Below are positions 7,821 to 14,603 of a stretch of DNA of 31,991 nucleotides, piece after piece. The stretch is from PALSA-555 sp036521915 (lineage in GTDB: Bacteria > Actinomycetota > Acidimicrobiia > IMCC26256 > PALSA-555), in contig DATDGU010000080.1 in assembly GCA_036521915.1 (NCBI GenBank), positions 1 through 31,991 on the forward strand, read 5' to 3'. The notes beneath the pieces were generated by a model. It saw only the letters and a list, made by a program, of their open reading frames with translations. It ran no database searches and had not been told where the DNA came from. Positions within the stretch are counted from its first letter, which is position 1, and every line of letters starts with the position of its first letter. A program made the position numbers and the translations under genes.

Positions 7821-7932
7821 GCCCGGCGGCCTGCCGCACCGCGAGTCAGTTCACGCACCCGGCGTCGCTCGTCACGGTGTCGCGAGCGTGCCGAATAGGG
7901 TCTTCGCTGGCGGTGGCGGAAGGACACGGGTC

Positions 7933-8631
7933 ATGCCGGAAGGCCTTTCCACTCCTGAGGTGGCGAAGCACATCGGTGAGCACGCCGAGCAGGCTGAGGG
8001 CGGCCAACCCGGCAGGCGTGATCGAGTTGCGACGGTGGTGGAGGCAGCGCTGCTGGCGGTCGTGGCCGTGCTCGCCGCCTACTCCGGATTTGCCTCGTCG
8101 AAGTGGAGTACGGAGTCACGACTCGACCTCGCCCGGGCGTCGACCGAACGAACAGAGGCGTCCACCGCGACCTCCGAGGCCGATACGAATCGGAACTTCG
8201 ACTCGTCGACCTTCAGTGCCTGGTTCACCGCCAAGGTGGCCGGCAACGAGTCAGCGATGGCGATCGCCGAACGACGGTTTCGACCGGCGTTTCTGGTTGC
8301 CTTCAACGCGTGGCTCGCGACGAATCCCGATACCAACCCTCAAGCCGCTCCGGGGCCGACGTACATGCCCCAATACAAGCAGCCCGAGGTCCATACGGCC
8401 GCAGTCCTCAACGACAAGGCGACCGCCGCGTTCAACGACGGATCGACCGCGGCGGGGCACTCGGACGATTACGTGCTCACGGCGGTCTACTTGGCCACGG
8501 TGCTCTTCTTGGTCGCCATCAGCGGTCACTTCTCGCTGATTCGGGCACGGTACGCACTGATGACCGTCGGGGTGATCATTCTCGCGTTCGCGGTCAGCCG
8601 GCTCGTCACGCTCCCCAGGCCCAGCTTCTAG
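7933..8631 (+). CDS. Integral membrane protein with three predicted TM helices
   Basis: A 232-residue membrane protein of unknown function. Hydrophobic segments lie at about 33-54 (ATVVEAALLAVVAVLAAYSG), 180-200 and 207-225. Between TM1 and TM2 is a hydrophilic region of about 125 residues, rich in Ser/Thr/Ala and with helix-forming stretches (SRLDLARASTERTEA), which could be extracytoplasmic or coiled. The start ATG at 7933 is preceded by GGAAGGA about 8 nt upstream; the frame is open earlier but without coding character. The layout resembles DUF4337-type membrane proteins, but I cannot confirm the family. It is convergent with the ABM monooxygenase gene. Confidence 0.7.
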   Translation: MPEGLSTPEVAKHIGEHAEQAEGGQPGRRDRVATVVEAALLAVVAVLAAYSGFASSKWSTESRLDLARASTERTEASTATSEADTNRNFDSSTFSAWFTAKVAGNESAMAIAERRFRPAFLVAFNAWLATNPDTNPQAAPGPTYMPQYKQPEVHTAAVLNDKATAAFNDGSTAAGHSDDYVLTAVYLATVLFLVAISGHFSLIRARYALMTVGVIILAFAVSRLVTLPRPSF

Positions 8632-8759
8632 AGCGGCGAGGGGAACAGCCGTCCAGGCTCGCATGGCTGCGACCCGCGGTTTCCTGGATCGCGAGTCGCG
8701 GTGCATCCACGTAATGAGCGCTCTGTCTAGGCGAAGCGGGTCTCCGATGCTGGGCCAGC

Positions 8760-9047
8760 TCAGGTCAACCGGCGTGCGTTGGTGACGTCATATTCGGTAA
8801 CAGAGGCGGCCAGCATTGCGGCACTCTGCTCGTCATCGGGGCCTCCTCCACGGAACGCTTCGACAGCCTCCCTCGACTTCCATTGCTCGAAGACATTGAT
8901 TCGATCGGGCTCGACTAGGTCAGCAGCGATCGAGAAGTCGAGGCATCCAGCTGCGCGCCGAGCTTGCTCGACGACACCGATGCAACCCGCGAGATACGAC
9001 TCACGTTGGCCGGGGGCGACGGTGAGCTGTCCGGCAACAATGACCAT
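8760..9047 (-). CDS. Antibiotic biosynthesis monooxygenase (ABM/YgiN-like) domain protein
   Basis: A 95-residue single ABM domain: strand MVIVAGQLTVAPGQ, helix YLAGCIGVVEQARRAAGC, strand LDFSIAADLVEPDRINVFEQW, helix REAVEAFRG and a final strand VTEYDV. The family forms a dimeric ferredoxin-like barrel and includes cofactor-free quinol monooxygenases; many members have unproven activity. The FEQW element is the familiar family motif. AGGAG (complement of 9054-9058) lies 6 nt before the ATG at 9047. It is a single-gene unit next to a 362-bp gap. Confidence 0.85.
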   Translation of the reverse strand: MVIVAGQLTVAPGQRESYLAGCIGVVEQARRAAGCLDFSIAADLVEPDRINVFEQWKSREAVEAFRGGGPDDEQSAAMLAASVTEYDVTNARRLT

Positions 9048-9409
9048 GCGTTACTCCTCGATGCAATCGGATGATGGTCGAGGCCCGTTTGGTCCGACTG
9101 CGCCGCTTCGTGAACGTCATCGGCCCTTCCGCGGCCCCCGGATGTCCGACGACACGAAAGCGCCAACAGAAGCAGCGCTGTGGCTGCTGGGCCCCCGAGG
9201 TCTTGGAAGCCTCGCTACGCAAGCATGTCCGATGACCGCCTTGCGAGCGACTCGCGATCTGCTGAACCGCGAATCGGCGGCCGCGACTGAAGCGATCCCT
9301 ACGTGAGCTGCGACGTCAGCCGGACTGGTCCTGACCGCGACGAGGTTGCTGCGGCCACGCCACGAGATCGAGCGCACGCTGGAGTTTCTCGACGACGGGG
9401 GGATCGAGG
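9048..9409. other. Non-coding gap of 362 bp
   Basis: Apart from the Shine-Dalgarno site for the minus-strand ABM gene at its left end, I see no convincing gene. A short frame from an ATG at 9142 to 9306 has no ribosome binding site and no recognisable family. From about 9307 to 9422 one plus-strand frame has coding-like codon use and runs into the next gene in a different frame (see findings). Confidence 0.5.
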
Positions 9410-9889
9410 GTGGGCGAGCATGAGGCTCGGCGGGCTCGTCGCGAGCCCCACCCCGACGACCGTCTGCTGTGGGCCCACCTCATCATGTACCAGCTGACCC
9501 GGAACCAACGAGACGGCGACTTCGACGCGCTCGTCGACGAGGCGATCCGACGGTTCCCCGGTCTCCCCTCACTCGAGCTCGCCGCGGCGGCAGACGAGTT
9601 CATCAAGCACGAGCCCGACCAGGCGGCGCGACGACTCGAGTGGATCACCTCACTGACGCTCGACGAGATCATCGCCACCGGCTGCGCCTACGACCAGCGC
9701 GTCCTCGGAGAATGGGCGTGGAACCTGCTGGGCCTGTGCCGCTTCGAGCTGGGCGACGACGCCGGGGCGGCCGTCGCCTTCGGACGCGCCGAGGCCGCCG
9801 CGCCGGGCAACGAGACCTACCGGGTGCGCCGCGAGCTCGCCGAACGTCGAGCCGCGAGCGAGTCGGCGCCGAGCCGGGCGCCTCACTAA
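9410..9889 (+). CDS. Hypothetical helical protein (TPR-like)
   Basis: A 159-residue soluble, all-helical protein. Helical pairs such as DDRLLWAHLIMYQLTRN, DALVDEAIRRFPGLPSLELAAAADEFI and the C-terminal NLLGLCRFELGDDAGAAVAFGRAEAAAPGN resemble tetratricopeptide repeats; the last copy is the clearest. The start is uncertain. GTG at 9410 has a G-rich stretch (9397-9403) at 6 nt but no strong AGGAG. An upstream frame with coding character, shifted by one base, may be the true N-terminus. No partner is evident; the downstream TetR gene is convergent. Confidence 0.65.
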   Translation: MGEHEARRARREPHPDDRLLWAHLIMYQLTRNQRDGDFDALVDEAIRRFPGLPSLELAAAADEFIKHEPDQAARRLEWITSLTLDEIIATGCAYDQRVLGEWAWNLLGLCRFELGDDAGAAVAFGRAEAAAPGNETYRVRRELAERRAASESAPSRAPH

Positions 9890-9975
9890 GCGAACACAGG
9901 CCCGCGCCGACCCGGCGCGCGCCTCGCGACGTTCGTCACCGCGTGTCGGTCTCGACGGAGAACGAGCCCGGTCGG

Positions 9976-10656
9976 CTACGAAGGTGCCGACGAGGCCACG
10001 GCCGCGACGCTGCGGAGGCCGCCGAACACCAGGCGCACGTAGAGGTCTTCAAGGAAGCGCGCGCGGCCCGGTGTGGGATCGGCGGTCCAGAGCACCAGGA
10101 TCGTGTCGATCCCGGCCAGCAGGATCGCGATCGCAGCCTGCGCCTCGTGCTTGGGCAGCTCGAACTCTTCCATCGCTCGTCGGGCGAGGAAACGAACGGT
10201 GCGGCGATCGCGTTCGCGCTGCTCGTGGCGAAGGCTCGCGTCGCGGGCTCCCGCACGGCGCAGCGTGTTGAACGTGTGACCATGTGCCGCTGCGCCGGCC
10301 AGGATCCCGCGTGTCATCGTTCGCAGGATGTCTTCGAGTCCCTCGGCGGCCTGCACGGCGCGGACAATCTCGGTGTCCATCGTGACGGCTTCCCGCCGGT
10401 ACACGGCGGCGAGCAGCTCATGGCGGTTCGCGAAGTACTTGTAGACGAGCGGACGGCTGACATGGGCGCGCGCCGCGACCGTCTCCATCGAGACCGAGTC
10501 CACGTCGCGCTCTGCGACCAGGCTCGCCGCGGCTTGCACCAGCGCGTCGTACCGCTCGGCCCGCCGGAGCCGGGTGGCCTGGCCCGCGGCGGCTGGAATC
10601 GAGGGAGGGCCACCATCCGCGCCGCCCACAGGCGGGGTTGCATCGGCTATCACCAT
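9976..10656 (-). CDS. TetR-family transcriptional repressor
   Basis: A 226-residue regulator. The N-terminal helix-turn-helix (about residues 32-78) reads RRAERYDALVQAAASLVAER, SVSMETVAARAHVS and the family signature RPLVYKYFANRHELLAAV. The rest is a helical ligand-binding and dimerisation domain. ATG at 10656 is preferred; a GTG at 10665 is in frame but lies inside the palindromic operator. No Shine-Dalgarno is visible, so the mRNA may be leaderless. The gene is divergent from the amidohydrolase/transporter run, and two perfect palindromes occupy the space between them, so autorepression and control of the forward genes are likely. The inducer is probably the transported compound or a derivative (inference). 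Confidence 0.92.
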   Translation of the reverse strand: MVIADATPPVGGADGGPPSIPAAAGQATRLRRAERYDALVQAAASLVAERDVDSVSMETVAARAHVSRPLVYKYFANRHELLAAVYRREAVTMDTEIVRAVQAAEGLEDILRTMTRGILAGAAAHGHTFNTLRRAGARDASLRHEQRERDRRTVRFLARRAMEEFELPKHEAQAAIAILLAGIDTILVLWTADPTPGRARFLEDLYVRLVFGGLRSVAAVASSAPS

Positions 10657-10658
10657 CG

Positions 10659-10673
10659 GTGACACTGTGTCAC
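10659..10673. promoter_or_regulatory. Predicted TetR operator O1
   Basis: GTGACACTGTGTCAC is a perfect 6-bp inverted repeat with a 3-bp centre. It lies 2 bp before the TetR ATG and shares both arms with the second site at 10682. It would block the TetR transcript directly. Confidence 0.8.
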
Positions 10674-10681
10674 GTTCGATG

Positions 10682-10696
10682 GTGACAGTTTGTCAC
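10682..10696. promoter_or_regulatory. Predicted TetR operator O2
   Basis: GTGACAGTTTGTCAC has the same GTGACA/TGTCAC arms as the site at 10659 and only the 3-bp centre differs. The centres are 23 bp apart, about two helical turns, so two dimers could bind on the same face of the DNA. It is 44 bp before the amidohydrolase start. Confidence 0.8.
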
Positions 10697-10740
10697 CACT
10701 GAAATCGATGTTCGAGGCTTGGCCGCTCAGGGGGGTCGAC

Positions 10741-11904
10741 ATGACCTACGCCGGTACGAGAGACATCCTCGATGCCGACAGCCACCTGATGGAGCTGGAC
10801 GGCTTCTTGGATCCGTTCATCGACCCGTCGCTCCGCGGGCGCCTCCGGCGCCAGAGCGTGGAGGGCCTGCGGCCGGTCCTGGAGGACGCCACCAGCCGCG
10901 CCGAGGCCCGCCGGAGCGACGCGACGAAGGGCGCCGAGGCGGAGGAGCGACTGCTGGTCGACAAGGGCTGGCGCGCGATGGGCGCGTTCGATCCGGAGGA
11001 ACGCAGCCGCGTCCTCGACCTGCTGGGGTTCCGTGGCCAGCTGGTCTTCGCCACGTTCGCGTCCGCGCTGTTCACCGGCAAGGACGTCGATCGTCTCTAC
11101 GGCGGCAGCCAGGCCCAGAACCTGGCGATGGCCGATTTCTGCTCGGCCGATCCGCGCCTGCTGCCGGTTGCCTTCGTTCCACTCGTCGATCCCGCGCGCG
11201 CGGTGACCACGGCACGGGACGCGATCGCGGCCGGCTGCCGGGCCGTCATGGTCCCATCAACCGCCGCGGGGGAACGAGCGCCGACGCACCCTGATCTGTT
11301 CGGCTTCTGGGATTTGCTCCAGGAGGCCGACGTCCCGTTCGTGCTGCACGTCGGTGGTGGCGGACGGCTCCTGGATCCGGCGTTTCACAACAACGAGATG
11401 CCGGTCACCGATCACCTCGGCGGCGGTGAGAACGTCCGCTCGAAGGATTACCTCGCGATTCACCACTCCCCAGAGCTGTTTCTGGGAGTCCTGATCCTCG
11501 ATGGGCTCTTCGACCGGTTTCCCCGCCTGCGGGGCGGATGCATCGAACAAGGTGCGGGGTGGGTGGTGTCATGGCTCCATCAGCTCGACCTGGCCCGGCG
11601 CTCGTTCCAGAGGACGGAGCCGCCGCTCCGAACGCTCGAGCTCAAGCCCTCCGACTACGTCCGACGGCACCTGAAGTTCACGCCGTTCGCGGGTGAGCCG
11701 ATCGGGTGGATGATCGAGCAGGCCGGCTCGGAGCTCTTCATGTTCTCGACGGACTATCCGCACCCGGAGGGGGGCCGCGATCCGCTGGCCCGGTTCGAGG
11801 AGACCATGCTGACGACGAGCGCGGCCGACCGACAGGCCTTCTTCGCCGGGAACTTCGAAGAGCTGCTAGGGATGTCCCACGGGGCGGTGCTCGCGACGGG
11901 ATAG
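10741..11904 (+). CDS. Amidohydrolase-2 family metal-dependent hydrolase
   Basis: A 387-residue TIM-barrel hydrolase or decarboxylase. The opening motif DADSHLME (Asp13, His15) contains the first metal-binding site. A central His203 lies in LHVGGGG, and the C-terminal Asp338 and His341 lie in STDYPHPEGG, the typical end signature of this family. Family members cleave or decarboxylate cyclic and aromatic acids, amides or lactones; the substrate is not evident. ATG 10741 has GGGGGG 5 nt upstream, and residue 1 lies just ahead of the family N-terminus. It heads the run of genes divergent from TetR, so it is probably part of that regulon. Confidence 0.88.
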   Translation: MTYAGTRDILDADSHLMELDGFLDPFIDPSLRGRLRRQSVEGLRPVLEDATSRAEARRSDATKGAEAEERLLVDKGWRAMGAFDPEERSRVLDLLGFRGQLVFATFASALFTGKDVDRLYGGSQAQNLAMADFCSADPRLLPVAFVPLVDPARAVTTARDAIAAGCRAVMVPSTAAGERAPTHPDLFGFWDLLQEADVPFVLHVGGGGRLLDPAFHNNEMPVTDHLGGGENVRSKDYLAIHHSPELFLGVLILDGLFDRFPRLRGGCIEQGAGWVVSWLHQLDLARRSFQRTEPPLRTLELKPSDYVRRHLKFTPFAGEPIGWMIEQAGSELFMFSTDYPHPEGGRDPLARFEETMLTTSAADRQAFFAGNFEELLGMSHGAVLATG

Positions 11905-11945
11905 CTCGTTCACAACGTCACGTTCTGATCAGGGGGGAGAAGCAC

Positions 11946-13646
11946 GTGGGTTGGCTAGGCCGAACGGCAGCAGTGAAGTGTGATGGGCGCGAGGCAACGG
12001 AGGCACGGGCCCGACGCGGCGGTCGGGGCAGACGAATCGTCGTGGCGGCTACGGCCGCCGCGTTGCTGACGGGCGTCGCCATTGGCGCCGCCGGTGCGGC
12101 GTCGGGCAGCGCGGGCGAAGGCCCGTTCCCGTGGCGCTACCCGGGCTCGGGCTCGGCGGCCGTTGGGAGTGGGACGACGGTGAGTGGGACGGCGTGCACG
12201 GCCGCTGCCGGTCAGTTCGCCTCGCCCTATGCCGCGCCGTGCATCGCCCATTTCACCGCGAGCAACGGCGGCGCGACGTCGAATGGCGTCACGGGGACCA
12301 CGATCACGCTCGTGCAACGCCAGTTCCCGAGCACAGCCAACACCCAGCAGGTTGAGGCCCAGGCCAAGCAGGACGGTGCGGCCCTGCCCCAGGTCACCAG
12401 CCAGGTCCAGCAGGTGTTCCTCAACTACTTCAACAAGGTCTTCGACCTCTACGGCCGCCATGTGGTGCTCCAGCAGTTCACGGGGACCGGGGACGCGACG
12501 ACCGAATCCCTCGGCCAGGGGCAAGCGCAGGCCTGTGCGGATGCCGACACGATCGCGAACCAAATGCACGCCTTCGGCGAGGTCGGGTTTACGTTCAACA
12601 ACACCTTCGTCTCGGGCGGGACCGGGCCGTTCTCGCTGTGCGCGGAGCAGAACAAGCTCGTCGAGTTCAACGGCAACGCCTATTTCGACGAGGGCACCTT
12701 CCAGAGCCAGAACCCCTATGCCTGGAACGAGGCGACGGACTGCGAGCGAATCGCCAATCAGACCGCCGAGGCCTTCGACAAGTTGCTGGTGGGCAAGCCG
12801 GCGATCTATGCCGGCGACGCCAACCTCAAGACAAAGACGCGCAAGTTCGGGACCTACGTCCCCAACCTCGCGCCCTACATCCGCTGCAACGGGGGTGCGA
12901 ACAGCAGCTTCAACCAGGCCATGACCAAGAAGTACCACGTGCCCGCGGCCACCTTCAGCAACACTTTTCTGTACAACCTCGACATCTCGACGTTCGAGCA
13001 GCAGGCGCAGCAGGCGATCCTGCAGTTCAAGGCCGCGGGTGTCACCACGGTCGTGCTGGCGTGCGACCCGTTCTCCGCGGCCGACCTGACGAAGGCCGCG
13101 GCCGCCCAGGATTATCACCCCGAGTGGCTGTTGACCGGTTCGGCGTTGACCGACCTCGACCAGTCGGCGCAGTCCTACGACCAGAGCCAGGTCACCGGCC
13201 ACCTGTTCGGGCTCAGCGAGGCCTCGCCCTCGACGTTCACGACGGGGCCGAACTCGCTGGCCGGCAAGCTGTATCTCAAGCTGACCGGCCACCAGATCCC
13301 GGCCGGGACGGACGGCAACTACAGCCAGCTCGTCTTGATGTTCGACCAGCTCCAAGCCGCCGGCCCCGACCTCACGCCCGCGAATCTGGCTCGCGGCACC
13401 CACGCGCTCCCGACGCTCGGGGCACCGAACTACGAGTACGGGCATTGGAACTTCAAGTCCGGGCCGAACGGCGCCCCGACCGGCGACCACACCGCCGTCG
13501 ACGACGCACGGTTCGTCTACTGGGACGGCACGGCCACGTCTCCCCTGAACGGGATCCAGGGAACGTACGTCGCGGCGTTCGGAGGGAAACGCTTCACGCT
13601 GGGCGAATGGCCCACCACGCTGCCGCCGCTGTTCGGCGCCCAGTAG
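11946..13646 (+). CDS. Large ABC transporter substrate-binding protein
   Basis: A 566-residue exported protein with an N-terminal signal segment (basic GRGRR, then IVVAATAAALLTGVAIGAAGAA). After a Gly/Ser/Pro-rich stretch comes a type I periplasmic-binding fold resembling LivK/amino-acid receptors, with helix-strand segments such as TAEAFDKLLVGKPAIYAGD and AGVTTVVLACDPFSAADLTKAA. It is longer than the usual LivK (about 370-400). Start GTG 11946 follows a GGGGGGAGA ribosome site by about 6 nt; the frame is open earlier but overlaps the amidohydrolase. No lipobox Cys is seen, so it may be released or held otherwise. It lies 12 nt before the alpha/beta hydrolase, upstream of the transporter core, and probably supplies that transporter with ligand. 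Confidence 0.85.
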   Translation: MGWLGRTAAVKCDGREATEARARRGGRGRRIVVAATAAALLTGVAIGAAGAASGSAGEGPFPWRYPGSGSAAVGSGTTVSGTACTAAAGQFASPYAAPCIAHFTASNGGATSNGVTGTTITLVQRQFPSTANTQQVEAQAKQDGAALPQVTSQVQQVFLNYFNKVFDLYGRHVVLQQFTGTGDATTESLGQGQAQACADADTIANQMHAFGEVGFTFNNTFVSGGTGPFSLCAEQNKLVEFNGNAYFDEGTFQSQNPYAWNEATDCERIANQTAEAFDKLLVGKPAIYAGDANLKTKTRKFGTYVPNLAPYIRCNGGANSSFNQAMTKKYHVPAATFSNTFLYNLDISTFEQQAQQAILQFKAAGVTTVVLACDPFSAADLTKAAAAQDYHPEWLLTGSALTDLDQSAQSYDQSQVTGHLFGLSEASPSTFTTGPNSLAGKLYLKLTGHQIPAGTDGNYSQLVLMFDQLQAAGPDLTPANLARGTHALPTLGAPNYEYGHWNFKSGPNGAPTGDHTAVDDARFVYWDGTATSPLNGIQGTYVAAFGGKRFTLGEWPTTLPPLFGAQ

Positions 13647-13658
13647 CGCGGTCCGCAC

Positions 13659-14447
13659 GTGACCGGACGGCCGGACACGCTTCGGCACTTCGACTCGTTC
13701 GACGGGACCCGCATCGCCTACCTCGACGCGGGTTCGGGCCGGCCCGTGGTGCTGCAGCACGGCTTCGCGGCTGACCACGTGGCCAACTGGGTGCAGCCCG
13801 GGGTCGTCGACGCCCTGGTCGCGGCGGGTCACCGAGTGATCGCCCCCGACGCCCGGGGCCACGGCGCCTCCGACAAGCCGGCCGATCCGGAGCGCTACGC
13901 CGACGACGCGATGGTGCGCGATGCCCGAGCCCTCCTGGACCACACGAGCCTCGGCGCCGTCGACATCGTCGGCTACTCGATGGGCTCGCTGGTCTCGGCG
14001 CGACTGGTGCTCGTCGAGCCGAGAGCACGCTCCGTGGTGCTCGGCGGCATCGGCGCGGGCTTGGCCAGTGAGCGTCGCCTCGAGCGCGCCGGCATCGCCG
14101 ACGCCCTGCTCGCCGAGGACCCGTCCAGCATCGCGAACCCGGTCGCGCGCGCCTTTCGCACGTTCGCGGACCGCACCGGTGCGGATCGGCGGGCGCTCGC
14201 CGCGATCCAACGGGCGCCGAGACCCTCCGAGGCGACGCGGGTGGAGGCGATCGACGTGCCGACGCTGGTGGTGGCGGGCGATCGCGACGTGCTCGTGGGC
14301 TCCCCGCACGCGCTCGCCGATCGGATCCCCGGCGCGACGGCGCGGGTCGTGAGCGGCGATCACCTCACCGCGGTCTTCGACCCCGCGTTCCGTGCCGTGA
14401 TCGTCGAGTTCCTCGCGGCACAGCGCTGGACCGACCCGAGCGCTTGA
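13659..14447 (+). CDS. Alpha/beta hydrolase
   Basis: A 262-residue alpha/beta hydrolase. The triad is clear: Ser107 in the nucleophile elbow GYSMGS, Asp210 in GDRDVL and His235 in SGDHLTAV. The oxyanion region is LQHGF and the conserved DARGHGASDKP motif is present. It probably cleaves an ester, lactone or C-C bond; sequence cannot tell which. GTG at 13659 is 12 nt after the preceding stop and opens right at the domain. Sitting between a substrate-binding protein and the permease, it may process the imported compound or, if exported, release it; no signal peptide is visible, so the cytoplasm is likely. Confidence 0.88.
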   Translation: MTGRPDTLRHFDSFDGTRIAYLDAGSGRPVVLQHGFAADHVANWVQPGVVDALVAAGHRVIAPDARGHGASDKPADPERYADDAMVRDARALLDHTSLGAVDIVGYSMGSLVSARLVLVEPRARSVVLGGIGAGLASERRLERAGIADALLAEDPSSIANPVARAFRTFADRTGADRRALAAIQRAPRPSEATRVEAIDVPTLVVAGDRDVLVGSPHALADRIPGATARVVSGDHLTAVFDPAFRAVIVEFLAAQRWTDPSA

Positions 14448-14603
14448 CGCACCGGTGGTGACGGCCGTCCCCCGCGCCCCACGAGGACTGCTGCCGACGG
14501 CCCCACCAATGGGCGCGGCCCGTCGCCGACGACACGCCGGCGGGACGCCGCGCCGCGCCGACCACCACCTGTGCACGAGGGAGTTCCCTCAGCGGGCGAT
14601 CGG

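Noticed and set aside
9142..9306. Short plus-strand frame in the 362-bp gap
   Set aside because: No ribosome site, no TANNNT box and no recognisable family.
11955..14576. Very long open frame on the minus strand opposite the substrate-binding protein and hydrolase genes
   Set aside because: It is a GC-rich shadow: low-complexity Arg/Gly/Val-rich translation with no domains, while the plus strand has clear families.
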